From: Rhizobium rhizoryzae
Lineage (GTDB): Bacteria > Pseudomonadota > Alphaproteobacteria > Rhizobiales > Rhizobiaceae
Length of the DNA: 64,000 nt
Direction: 5' to 3'
Assembly (NCBI RefSeq): GCF_011046895.1
Contig: NZ_CP049250.1
Location: forward strand, 434,001 to 498,000
Shown piece after piece: positions 55,599-64,000 of this stretch. Position 1 is the first letter of the stretch. Every line of letters begins with the position of its first letter. A model generated the notes under the pieces. It made no database searches. It was not told the origin of the DNA and was given only the letters and a program-made list of their open reading frames with translations. Both the position numbers and the translations under genes were made by a program.

Positions 55599-55799
55599 TC
55601 AATCGTCTGATTGGTGCGGTTTTGCGGCAGGTAGTCCATCTGTCAGGTCGGCCTCTCCATCGCGGCGGGCGCGGGCCTGCTGTTTGCGACGTTGCAGATT
55701 TTCGCGCAGCTTCTGGGCTGCACGCGCACGCCGCAACTCAGCCTCGGTAGGCTGGCGGCGCTGCACGATTGAAGGGTCCGATTCGTTCTTGTCGCTCAT
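55599..55799 (-). CDS. Small basic protein before murA, unknown function
   Basis: The 66-residue protein starts at the ATG at 55799 with GGAGTTCTGC before it. It is charged and helical, with the basic stretch RRARAAQKLRENLQRRKQQARARR in the middle. I recall similar small ORFs upstream of murA in rhizobia but cannot name a family. Nucleic-acid or protein binding is possible, given the charge. The 234 bases between its stop and murA show no convincing gene. Confidence 0.65.
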   Translation of the reverse strand: MSDKNESDPSIVQRRQPTEAELRRARAAQKLRENLQRRKQQARARRDGEADLTDGLPAAKPHQSDD

Positions 55800-55951
55800 G
55801 CAGAACTCCATAGCCGATCACGAGGGATTGCTGAAGAGAAACAGGTTTTGATGAGTTTTGGCAAATTTGTAGAAGTTGCGGCTTGCGCTGCCGGTCAAGC
55901 TATGGCAATAGGCCGCTCACTTGCAGCGCGGCAACACATCGACGCGCTCCT

Positions 55952-56026
<75 letters not shown>

Positions 56027-56241
56027 TTCTACCAAGACAAACTCAATTAGTTTGCCGAAACGGGTGATGGTTAATCATTGGCTGCTTTCTGTGTTCAGAA
56101 ATTAGCAAAGCATCAAGGTTCTCAGACAATACTCGGCTGAATACGCGATCTGATTCGGATTGCACCTGAACAGGTTAAGTCTCAGCCTGTCGCCGGGAGC
56201 TCATTCGGGTCGATCATGGATCATTCCAAGGGGTTGACGTC

Positions 56242-56712
56242 ATGAACACGGTACAGATGAGCGGCGAAGAAGTGCTCGAAATCATTGCGTTTCGCCTGCA
56301 CTCCCAAGAATTTTGCGTGCGCACCACCTCTATCCGCGAAATTCGCGGCTGGGCGCCGGTGACGCCGATTCCCCATTCGCCTTATGAAGTTATCGGCGTG
56401 ATGAACCTTCGCGGCACGGTCATCCCGATCGTCGATCTGGCCGTCAAACTCGGCATGCACAATACCGAGGTCAATGAGCGCAGCGCCATCGTTGTGGCCG
56501 ACATCAAGGGCATGACCGTGGGCCTGCTGGTTGACCGCGTATCGGATATCATGACGATCCCGTCGAGCCGCCTTCAGCCGGTTCCGGCTGCCGCAGGCTC
56601 CAGCGGCACCTTCTCCGACGGTCTCATTGCCCATGACAGCGGCATGATCTGCTTCCTCAATCTCGAGCGCATGTTCGACGCAGGCGACGATGATTGGGGC
56701 ATGGTGGCCTGA
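56242..56712 (+). CDS. Second CheW-type chemotaxis coupling protein
   Basis: The 156-residue protein has the CheW blocks IIAFRLHSQEFCVRTTSIREIRGWAPVTPIPHSPYEVIGVMNLRGTVIPIVDLAVKLGM, ADIKGMTVGLLVDRVSDIMTIP and the C-terminal GLIAHDSGMICFLNLERMF. It is about as long as the che-operon CheW and clearly related, but encoded 20 kb away with no other che gene near. A degenerate flagellar-motif match (56183-56196, CAGCCTGTCGCCGG) lies 46 bases upstream. It probably feeds the same or a second receptor array. Confidence 0.93.
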   Translation: MNTVQMSGEEVLEIIAFRLHSQEFCVRTTSIREIRGWAPVTPIPHSPYEVIGVMNLRGTVIPIVDLAVKLGMHNTEVNERSAIVVADIKGMTVGLLVDRVSDIMTIPSSRLQPVPAAAGSSGTFSDGLIAHDSGMICFLNLERMFDAGDDDWGMVA

Positions 56713-56731
56713 GCCGAATTTCGGCTCCGGA

Positions 56732-57763
56732 TCAGAAGTTTGCCACAAGCTTGCGGTGGATCGCCGCAAGATCGCCCTCGCGTCTCGCCCAGAGATTGGA
56801 TTCCCATTCGAGCGCAGTCGTGACAATACGGTCGAGCGAATTGTATTTCGGCTTCCAACCAAGCAAACGCCGAGCAAGGGTGGAATCCGCAACCACGGCT
56901 CCTGCATCTCCTGGACGGCGTGGACAGAAGCGAACCGGGAAGTCCGTTCCATGTACACGCTTCACCGATTCAATAACCTGCAACACGGAATAGCCTTCGC
57001 CATAGCCGCAATTGGCGACGATCGGGTCCCCGCCACGCCGCAGGTATGACAGGGCATTGAGATGCGCGGCAACCAGATCGCTGACGTGGATGTAGTCACG
57101 AACGCCCGTGCCATCCGGTGTCGAATAATCGGTACCGTAGACGTCAATCGAGGGCCGCCGACCAAGTGCTGCTTCGCAGGCGAGCTTGATGAGATGCGTT
57201 GCCCCTTCCGTCGAGAGACCCGTGCGTCCCTTCGGATCGGCTCCGGCGACGTTGAAATAACGAAGCACGACATAGCGGAAATCATGCGCACGCGCGGCAT
57301 CCCGTAGCATCATCTCCGACATCAGCTTGGACTGTCCGTAGGGGTTCTTCGGCACGGTGGGATTTGTTTCCCGCACCAGGCCCTCGCCGGCCTCGTCGCC
57401 GTAGACAGCCGCCGTCGATGAAAAGACAAAGTGCTTGATGCCAGCCTCGATGGCCGCAGCGGCCAGAACGCCGGTCTTAGAGGTGTTGTTCTCGTAATAT
57501 TCAAGCGGATGGGCGACAGACTGAGGTACAACGATGGAGCCCGCGAAATGCAGGATCGCATCGATGCTGTGTTCGGCAAAGACCCGTTTCAGGGTTTCGC
57601 GGTCACCGACATCCCCGAAATAAAAGCGCGCCGCATCCGGCACCGCCCAGCGGAAACCAGTGGAGAGGCGATCGAGAACAACAACCTCTTCGCCAGCATC
57701 CAGCAATGCCCAAACCATATGGCTACCAATGTAGCCCGCTCCACCTGTCACCAGAACAGCCAT
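56732..57763 (-). CDS. galE: UDP-glucose 4-epimerase
   Basis: The 343-residue protein starts at the ATG at 57763 with GGAG nine bases upstream. It has the NAD-binding TGGAGYIGSHM near residue 6, a catalytic YGQSK (Tyr/Lys pair), and YFNVAGADPKGRTG, all typical of GalE. The product supplies UDP-galactose for surface polysaccharides; the rhizobial gene is also called exoB. It lies convergent to the lone cheW gene. Confidence 0.94.
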   Translation of the reverse strand: MAVLVTGGAGYIGSHMVWALLDAGEEVVVLDRLSTGFRWAVPDAARFYFGDVGDRETLKRVFAEHSIDAILHFAGSIVVPQSVAHPLEYYENNTSKTGVLAAAAIEAGIKHFVFSSTAAVYGDEAGEGLVRETNPTVPKNPYGQSKLMSEMMLRDAARAHDFRYVVLRYFNVAGADPKGRTGLSTEGATHLIKLACEAALGRRPSIDVYGTDYSTPDGTGVRDYIHVSDLVAAHLNALSYLRRGGDPIVANCGYGEGYSVLQVIESVKRVHGTDFPVRFCPRRPGDAGAVVADSTLARRLLGWKPKYNSLDRIVTTALEWESNLWARREGDLAAIHRKLVANF

Positions 57764-57921
57764 GTCCGATGCTCCTGCCAATTTTGTTCTGGCAGCATGG
57801 AAACATGTTCCGCTTCAGGAGACCTTACCGCGGAGCTTAACGGTAAGGTATTGTTCTGGCAGTGGAAAACGAAGCGTCTATAGTTTCGCTACAATTTTAC
57901 CCAACTGCGCCATGAAGGCAC

Positions 57922-59088
57922 TCAGAGCTTGGCGATATACTCGGCCAGACGCCCCGCCGCTTCAGTGATCTGCTTGGGATCGCGCAGGAAGCAGGCACGC
58001 AGAAACGCACCGCCGCCAGGACCAAAAGCGGTTCCCGGCGCAAGCCCCACAAGCGTTTTGTCCACGATGTCGAAGGCTGCTGCACGAGGGTCGTCGATGC
58101 CGTCGATCTTCAAAAACGCATAAAGTGCACCATCGGGCTTGCGGGTCTGCACGCGGTTTGTTGCGATCAGCGCGTCGCACAGGATATCCCGCGACGTGCG
58201 GGCGCGTTCGATATTTGAGCGCACGAATTCATCCCCCTGTTCCAGCGCAGCAATGGCTCCGCGTTGCATGAACGGTGTCAGCCCTGAGCTGGAATACTGG
58301 ATCAGATTTTCGAGCACCTGACCGATTTCAGGCGGCGCAACGATCCAGCCGACACGCCAGCCGGTCATCGACCAGTTCTTGGAAAAGGAATTGGCGTAGA
58401 GAATGCGGTCTTCAGGTGCCTGTATATCCATGAAGGACGGCGCGCGAGCACCATGGTAGTAATAAAGGGCGTAGATCTCATCCGCGATGATCCAGAGCCC
58501 ATGCTTACGGGCAAGCGCCAGAATCGCCTGCAGATCGTCCTGCGTTGCGGTCCAGCCCGTCGGGTTAGAGGGCGTATTGATGAAGAGCGCCCTCGTGCGT
58601 GGCGTGATCGCCTTTTCAATCTTTGTCACGTCCAGCGACCAGCCACCGTTGACATAGTCCACCTCGACCGGCACCGGATTAGCCCCCGAAATGCCAACGG
58701 CGGCGACGATGTTCGGCCAGCTCGGCGTCAGATAGACGATCTCGTCGCCGGGCGAGGCAACTGCCTGCACGCACAGATTGATGGCGTGCATGCCTGAACT
58801 GGTGGCGAAGAAATGTTCGAATGGCCGCTCAACGCCAAAATGACGCTGGTAGTAGCGCGAGAGAGCCTGGCGCAGTTCCGGCAGACCACGCTGCCAGGTG
58901 TAGAATGTTTCCCCGGCGTCCAGCGCGTCTTTGGTGGCACGATTGATGAAATCGGGGCTTGGCAGATCGCCTTCACCTGCCCAGAGCGGGATAAGGCCCT
59001 GACGTCCTCGTGCATAGTTCACCAGTTCAACGATACCGCTTTGCGGCGCGGCGAGCGCACGGGCGCTCAGGCTTTCCTTCAAGGTCAT
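57922..59088 (-). CDS. Class I/II pyridoxal-phosphate aminotransferase
   Basis: The 388-residue protein starts best at the ATG at 59088 (MTLKESLSARALAAPQSGI), with GGAG upstream. The cofactor-binding Lys is in ANSFSKNWSMTGWRVGWI. Other blocks are WAGEGDLPSPDFI, ATSSGMHAINLCVQAVASPGDEIVYLTPSWPN, and NTPSNPTGW. It belongs to the aspartate-aminotransferase-like fold; the substrate is not evident. It stands alone downstream of mscL. Confidence 0.92.
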   Translation of the reverse strand: MTLKESLSARALAAPQSGIVELVNYARGRQGLIPLWAGEGDLPSPDFINRATKDALDAGETFYTWQRGLPELRQALSRYYQRHFGVERPFEHFFATSSGMHAINLCVQAVASPGDEIVYLTPSWPNIVAAVGISGANPVPVEVDYVNGGWSLDVTKIEKAITPRTRALFINTPSNPTGWTATQDDLQAILALARKHGLWIIADEIYALYYYHGARAPSFMDIQAPEDRILYANSFSKNWSMTGWRVGWIVAPPEIGQVLENLIQYSSSGLTPFMQRGAIAALEQGDEFVRSNIERARTSRDILCDALIATNRVQTRKPDGALYAFLKIDGIDDPRAAAFDIVDKTLVGLAPGTAFGPGGGAFLRACFLRDPKQITEAAGRLAEYIAKL

Positions 59089-59187
59089 GCAATCGATCTC
59101 CAACGGTTGCATGTTCATAAAGGAAAGCGCGAGCAAAATCCCATTCGTTTCAGTGTACGAACATTCGATTGATTTGATGGATCGCGA

Positions 59188-59619
59188 TCAGGCGCGGGTC
59201 TTGAGAAGATCGCGGATCTCGGTCAGCAGTTGCACATCGGCCGGTGGCGGCGCCGGGGTCGCGTCCGCCGGCTTCTTTTCCTCGGCCGCACGGATGCGGT
59301 TCACGCCCTTTACCATCAGGAAGATGATCCAGGCCAGAATGAGGAAGTTGATGATCACGGTCAGGAACTTGCCGTAGGCAAAGACCGGCCCCTGCGCCTT
59401 CGCGGCCTCAAGGGTCGGCGCCGTAACGGTCGAGCTCAGGGCGAAGAAATAATCGGAGAAATCGATGCCTCCGATGACCACGCCCACGACGGGCATGACG
59501 ACATCATTGACCAGCGAATTGACGATGCCGGTAAAGGCGCCGCCGATGATAATACCGACGGCAAGATCCACAACATTGCCCTTGGCGATGAAAGATCGGA
59601 ATTCGCTAACCATAGACAT
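59188..59619 (-). CDS. mscL: Large-conductance mechanosensitive channel MscL
   Basis: The 143-residue protein has the N-terminal amphipathic helix and first pore helix [41 protein letters not shown], a periplasmic loop, the second membrane segment [23 protein letters not shown], and a C-terminal coiled helix [11 protein letters not shown]. It releases solutes under osmotic shock. The length is normal. Confidence 0.97.
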   Translation of the reverse strand: MSMVSEFRSFIAKGNVVDLAVGIIIGGAFTGIVNSLVNDVVMPVVGVVIGGIDFSDYFFALSSTVTAPTLEAAKAQGPVFAYGKFLTVIINFLILAWIIFLMVKGVNRIRAAEEKKPADATPAPPPADVQLLTEIRDLLKTRA

Positions 59620-59812
59620 GACTGTTCCCCTCAGTTTTCAATGACATGCGCTGTTTCTACTATAGCGACGACTTCCGCCTTGGGAAGGTGCAATGGACGA
59701 TGAGCATCTCCGGTCTAGTACTTTTTGCCAAGGTCGCATTCATTTCCAAGCCGCCGCTTTTCGCCTAGTATCGTCGCTCAAGAGGTTGGCGTCATGCCAA
59801 GGCGGAGGTGCA

Positions 59813-62800
59813 ATGCTGCCCGGCTGGATCATCGTTCTGTCCGCATGCGGCTATATTCTCCTGCTGTTTGCCGTAGCAAGCTATGGTGACCGCAGGAGCA
59901 GACGCTTGGGTACACGCTCCGGCGGACGGCCTGCGGTCTACGCGTTGAGCCTTGCAGTCTATTGTACATCCTGGACCTATTTCGGCGGCGTTGGACTGGC
60001 AGCTCAGAAGGGCCTCGAATTCACCGGGATCTATATTGGTCCCATCATCGCTTTCACGCTTCTCATGCCACTCGTTCGCCGCATCGTCGAACTGGCGAAG
60101 GCGGAGAAGCTGACATCGGTGGCGGACTTCATCGCCGCGCGCTATGGCAAGAATTCCGGCGTCGCTCTTCTCGTCGCACTCATCTCGCTGATTGGCGCGA
60201 TCCCCTACATCGCGCTCCAGCTCAAGGCGGTGTCGAGTTCCGTTGCCGCCATGGTGGATCCGTCCGCCTTCGGCCTTGGCAGCGGCAATCTTCATTTCAT
60301 CGATCTGGCACTGGTCGTTACTCTGCTGATGGCCGTGTTCGCAGTGATGTTCGGTACACGGCATACGGATGCGACAGAACATCAGGATGGCTTGATCCTG
60401 GCCGTCGCCATGGAATCGGTGGTGAAGCTCATTGCTTTTCTCACCATCGGTCTGGCGGTGATTTTTCTCATCTTTGATGGGCCACTGGATCTATGGCACA
60501 AGGCATCGGAAAGCATGCTGGTGGAGGCCGCGCTTCAGTATGAGACGCCGCTGTCGCGCTGGCTTCTCCTGATTGGACTTTCCGCCTTTGCCATCATCAT
60601 GCTGCCGCGACAGTTCCATGTCACGGTGGTCGAAAACCGCACAGCTGGCGAAATGCGGCGCGCCAGCTGGCTGCTGCCACTCTATCTAATCGCGATCAAT
60701 ATCTTCGTGCTGCCTGTGGCCATCGGCGGCCTGATTACTTTCGGCGGCACGGGCAATATGGACCTCTACGTCCTGCAGCTGCCACTCTCCAACCATCTGC
60801 CGATCATTACCCTGATTGCCTTCATCGGCGGCTTCAGCGCCGCCACCGCGATGGTCATCGTCGAGTCCGTTGCCCTCTCGATCATGATCTCCAACGATAT
60901 TGTCTTGCCGATCTTCCTGCGTCGAAAGCTGATGGTATCAAGCGACGACCGGGCGGATTTCGCCAAACCGCTCTTGCGCATACGCCGGACCGCCATCTTC
61001 GCCGTCCTTCTACTAGGTTATGCCTATTATCGGGCGGGAGACAGCGAGACGGGTCTGGCTTCCATCGGTCTGCTGGCCTTTGCCGCAACGGCACAGATTG
61101 CGCCCTCCCTGCTTGGCGGCCTGTTCTGGCGACGAGCAAATGCTCGGGGTGCGATCGTTGGAATGTCACTGGGCTTTCTGGCCTGGGCCTACCTTCTGTT
61201 CCTGCCGAGCCTGGGAGGAACGGACAACTCGCAGCTTGCGGCCACCATCCTCAATTTTCTTGTCCCCGGAACCAACCTGTTCTCCGGCTCGCATTCCGAT
61301 CCGCTGGTCAATGGCGTCGTGCTCAGCCTGCTGATCAACTGTCTTGCCTTCGTCGTCGGTTCCTTGTCGCGCAATCCACGACCCGTCGAGCGGATCCAGG
61401 CGGGCATATTCGTCAAGCGTCAGTCGCGCTCGCAGTTTGCGACACGAGGCTGGAAGACACGCGTCAGCGTGGGAGATCTGAAGGCGGCGATTGCGCGCTA
61501 TCTCGGTAACGAGCGTATGCGGCGCTCATTTGCCAACTACGAGAACACGCTTGGGCGCAAGCTATCGGACGACACGGCTGCCGATATGGCCTTGATCCAT
61601 TTTTCGGAGCAGCTTCTGGGAAGCGCGATCGGCTCCTCTTCCGCAAGACTGGTTCTTTCCATTCTGATGCAGAAGGCGGAAGACGCGAATGCCGATACGG
61701 CATGGCTGCTGGATCAGGCGTCCGAAGCGCTGCAATACAATCAGGACATTCTTCAGACTGCTCTCTCGCAGATGGATCAAGGTGTTGCCGTCTTCGACAG
61801 TTCCGACAAGCTGGCGATCTGGAATCGTCGCTTCCGGATTCTGCTGGACCTGCCGGAACAGGTAGGACAGGTGGGATATCCTCTGCGGGACATCATCGAC
61901 ATTCTGGCTGAGCGCGGCCACATCGCCGGTGACGATGTCGATACGGTGATTGCACGGATCAAGACGCTCGACATGCCGTTCTCGCTGGTATTGCGAGGCG
62001 GAGAGCGCATTATCGAAGTGCGCTCGAACACGATGCCCGACCACGGCATCGTTGCGACCTTCACGGATATGACGGAACGGGTTGCCGCAGCGCAGGCCCT
62101 GAAGCAGGCAAATGAAACGCTGGAGCAGCGCGTGGAGGAGCGTACGGCAGAACTCACGCGCGTGAATCGCGCGCTGGCCGAGGCCAGAGCTGCCGCCGAC
62201 GAAGCCAATCTCGGCAAGACGCGCTTCTTTGCGGCGGCTGGCCATGACATCTTGCAGCCGCTCAATGCCGCGCGCCTCTACTCCTCCTCGCTTGTCGAAA
62301 GACTGGGCGAATCGGAAAACAGCCAGATGGTTCGAAACATCGACTCAGCGCTGGAGTCCGTCGAAAGTATTCTTGGCGCTGTCCTCGACATCTCGAGACT
62401 GGATACGGGTGCCATGAAGCCGCGAATGGCGACGGTTGCTCTTGGCGAGCTTTTCCAGAAAATCGAAACGGACTTTGCACCGATCGCGCGAGAGAAGAAC
62501 CTGAAGTTCAAGGTTCTGCCTACCAGCCTTTCGGTACGAACTGATCCAAATCTTTTGCGGCGCCTCGTCCAGAACCTCGTTTCCAATGCGATCAAATACA
62601 CGGTCAGCGGCAAGGTTCTCGTGGGTGCCCGTCGGCGCGGAAACGAGGTCGTCATCGATGTCGTCGATTCCGGCATCGGCATTCCTTCCTCGAAGTTCAA
62701 AACCGTGTTCAAGGAGTTCACCCGGCTGGACGAAGGTGCAAGAACAGCGACCGGCCTCGGTCTTGGACTTTCCATCGTCGATCGAATTTCCCGAGTGCTG

Positions 62801-63316
62801 TCGCATCCGGTCGAGCTCGCATCGACACCCGGGCGTGGCACCATCTTTCGGGTCAGAATGCCGCGTGAACTGGTGACCCTGGCAAAGCCACGCAAAGATG
62901 CCGTATCTCGTGTCGCGGCACAGCCGTTGTCTGGTTTGCGAATCCTCTGCATCGACAACGAACCTCGTATTCTGGAAGGAATGCAGCTCCTGTTGTCCGG
63001 CTGGGGATGTACAGTGCTGACCGCCAAAAGCGTCTCGGATCTGGACACACTGTATCCGGACCGCAGTTCCCCTCCCGATATCGTGATTGCGGATTATCAT
63101 CTCGACGACGAGACAGGAATTGATGCAATCCTGACGCTGCGAAAGCTCCTGGGGGCTGCCGTTCCTGGACTGGTGATCACCGCGGATCGAACCCCGGAAG
63201 TGCGCGCAGAAGCCGAAAAATATGGTCTTGGTCTTCAGCACAAGCCTGTGAAGCCTGCCGCGTTGCGCGCGTATATCACGCAGATCGCCGGCTTGCGCCG
63301 AGCTGCTGCAGAGTGA
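59813..63316 (+). CDS. Sodium/solute-symporter-like hybrid sensor histidine kinase
   Basis: The 1167-residue protein starts at 59813, with GGCGGAGG just upstream; an earlier in-frame ATG adds 40 poorly conserved residues. Residues 1-570 form an SSF-type transporter domain with about 13 membrane segments. A PAS domain follows (about 655-760), then a coiled coil, a kinase with His811 in AAAGHDILQPLNAARLYSSSL, an ATPase with LVSNAIKYTVSGKVLVGA and GLGLGLSIVDRISRVL, and a C-terminal receiver with Asp1094 in DIVIADYHLDDETG. It resembles CbrA/NahK-type kinases. Its ligand and partner are unknown. Confidence 0.92.
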   Translation: MLPGWIIVLSACGYILLLFAVASYGDRRSRRLGTRSGGRPAVYALSLAVYCTSWTYFGGVGLAAQKGLEFTGIYIGPIIAFTLLMPLVRRIVELAKAEKLTSVADFIAARYGKNSGVALLVALISLIGAIPYIALQLKAVSSSVAAMVDPSAFGLGSGNLHFIDLALVVTLLMAVFAVMFGTRHTDATEHQDGLILAVAMESVVKLIAFLTIGLAVIFLIFDGPLDLWHKASESMLVEAALQYETPLSRWLLLIGLSAFAIIMLPRQFHVTVVENRTAGEMRRASWLLPLYLIAINIFVLPVAIGGLITFGGTGNMDLYVLQLPLSNHLPIITLIAFIGGFSAATAMVIVESVALSIMISNDIVLPIFLRRKLMVSSDDRADFAKPLLRIRRTAIFAVLLLGYAYYRAGDSETGLASIGLLAFAATAQIAPSLLGGLFWRRANARGAIVGMSLGFLAWAYLLFLPSLGGTDNSQLAATILNFLVPGTNLFSGSHSDPLVNGVVLSLLINCLAFVVGSLSRNPRPVERIQAGIFVKRQSRSQFATRGWKTRVSVGDLKAAIARYLGNERMRRSFANYENTLGRKLSDDTAADMALIHFSEQLLGSAIGSSSARLVLSILMQKAEDANADTAWLLDQASEALQYNQDILQTALSQMDQGVAVFDSSDKLAIWNRRFRILLDLPEQVGQVGYPLRDIIDILAERGHIAGDDVDTVIARIKTLDMPFSLVLRGGERIIEVRSNTMPDHGIVATFTDMTERVAAAQALKQANETLEQRVEERTAELTRVNRALAEARAAADEANLGKTRFFAAAGHDILQPLNAARLYSSSLVERLGESENSQMVRNIDSALESVESILGAVLDISRLDTGAMKPRMATVALGELFQKIETDFAPIAREKNLKFKVLPTSLSVRTDPNLLRRLVQNLVSNAIKYTVSGKVLVGARRRGNEVVIDVVDSGIGIPSSKFKTVFKEFTRLDEGARTATGLGLGLSIVDRISRVLSHPVELASTPGRGTIFRVRMPRELVTLAKPRKDAVSRVAAQPLSGLRILCIDNEPRILEGMQLLLSGWGCTVLTAKSVSDLDTLYPDRSSPPDIVIADYHLDDETGIDAILTLRKLLGAAVPGLVITADRTPEVRAEAEKYGLGLQHKPVKPAALRAYITQIAGLRRAAAE

Positions 63317-63491
63317 ACGTGACATTCACTCACGGTTCATGAGACACTTGTGACAATCTCCAAATCACAATAGACGCCGCACCGGGGAACCGCTCCACCG
63401 AGTGTGCGTTAAGAGCCTCATCATCCAGCCCGAAGAGGCCCACCGGACCGATTGCAAAAGCGATCAGTGCCGCCCAAGGAGAATGCGAACG

Positions 63492-64000
63492 ATGAAACGC
63501 TATGATCTCATCGATGGAATGCGAGGATATTTCCTCGTCTTCATGCTGATCAATCACCTCGTATTCGCCGGCGGCTATTGGCTGGTGAACATCAATCACA
63601 ACCAGTTGGCCTTCGTGGAAGACGCGCAAGGCTTTGTCTTTCTATCTGGTCTTTTGATCGGCATGGTCTACGTGCGAAAGATGGTCAAGAACGGCTATGC
63701 AGCTGGACGTCAGGCGATCTATTCACGCGCTTTCGAGCTCTATCGGTATGCGATGGGGATCGTAATCTGCGTGCTGGCAGCACAAATGTTCCTGCCCGGC
63801 GCTTACTATGTCTGGTACAACTGGCTAGGCTACACGACATTCGACGACCCGCTACGCCTTGCGGCAATCGCCACCTTCGTGTTCCAGCCGACCTTCATGG
63901 ATATCCTGCCGCAATACATCATCTACATGCTGTTTGCGCCGATGCTGGTGAAGCTCGTTATCGACGGCAAGTGGGCCCATGTGATGGCTGGTTCGCTCAT
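63492..64000 (+). CDS. OpgC-like membrane acyltransferase (partial, cut at right edge)
   Basis: An open frame starts at 63492 with AAGGAG upstream and continues to the window end without a stop (169 codons seen). It begins MKRYDLIDGMRGYFLVFMLINHLVFAGGYWLVNINH, with further segments GFVFLSGLLIGMVYVRKM and MGIVICVLAAQMFLPGAYYVW. The R-G-x-x-L/V and H pattern matches the OpgC family, which adds succinyl groups to osmoregulated periplasmic glucans or related acceptors. Its acceptor cannot be read from this part. Confidence 0.82.
   Translation, partial: MKRYDLIDGMRGYFLVFMLINHLVFAGGYWLVNINHNQLAFVEDAQGFVFLSGLLIGMVYVRKMVKNGYAAGRQAIYSRAFELYRYAMGIVICVLAAQMFLPGAYYVWYNWLGYTTFDDPLRLAAIATFVFQPTFMDILPQYIIYMLFAPMLVKLVIDGKWAHVMAGSL

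Overview
The window looks like chromosomal DNA of a rhizobial alphaproteobacterium in the Agrobacterium/Rhizobium group. The evidence is the rhizobial motility toolkit: the LuxR-type pair VisN/VisR, the OmpR-type regulator Rem, the motor proteins MotC and MotE beside MotA/MotB, several tandem flagellin genes, FlaF, and a che operon with cheS, cheD and cheT and two cheY genes. No flhDC or fliA gene is seen here. The tail of the window carries lpiA/acvB and the hisD-UPF0262-phosphatase-infA-maf-yacG cluster, which fit the same group.

Layout. 1-23.7 kb, minus strand: flagellar structure, export and motor genes. Read in transcription order, this is flgF-fliI-(unknown)-flgB-flgC-fliE-flgG-flgA-flgI-motE-flgH-fliL-fliP, then three flagellin genes, each as its own unit, then fliH-like-motB-motC-fliK-lytic transglycosylase, then rem, then flgE-flgK-flgL-flaF, with flbT running off the left edge. 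23.9-29.1 kb, plus strand: motA-fliM-fliN-fliG-flhB and an unknown gene. 29.2-30.7 kb, minus: visN-visR. 31-41.3 kb, minus: fliF, and upstream of it the che operon icpA-like receptor-cheS-cheY1-cheA-cheW-cheR-cheB-cheY2-cheD-cheT.

41.3-42.2 kb is a long non-coding stretch. 42.2-46.1 kb, plus: lpiA/mprF and acvB, a lysyl-phosphatidylglycerol synthase and hydrolase pair. 46.3-48.2 kb: a TerC-family membrane protein and an HI0933-like flavoprotein. 48.2-49.6 kb, minus: a small membrane protein and a lysozyme-like/RTX/DUF4214 fusion. Then come tRNA-Phe, a housekeeping block (yacG, maf, infA, phosphatase, UPF0262, hisD, DUF2948, murA), tRNA-Thr, a lone cheW, galE, an aminotransferase, mscL, a sodium-symporter/histidine-kinase hybrid, and the start of an OpgC-like acyltransferase at the right edge.

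How it works together. VisNR is known to switch on rem, and Rem the later flagellar genes. A 14-base motif, sense consensus CAGCCTSRCRCAAG, recurs upstream of flgE, the fliH-like gene, a flagellin gene, flgB, flgF, motA, fliN and fliF, always in the same orientation relative to the gene that follows. I read it as a candidate flagellar regulator box, perhaps for Rem. The flagellin genes also share a second promoter block, and two of them share a leader block. These shared elements, plus three conserved-looking flagellar-cluster proteins of uncertain role, are the parts most worth following up.
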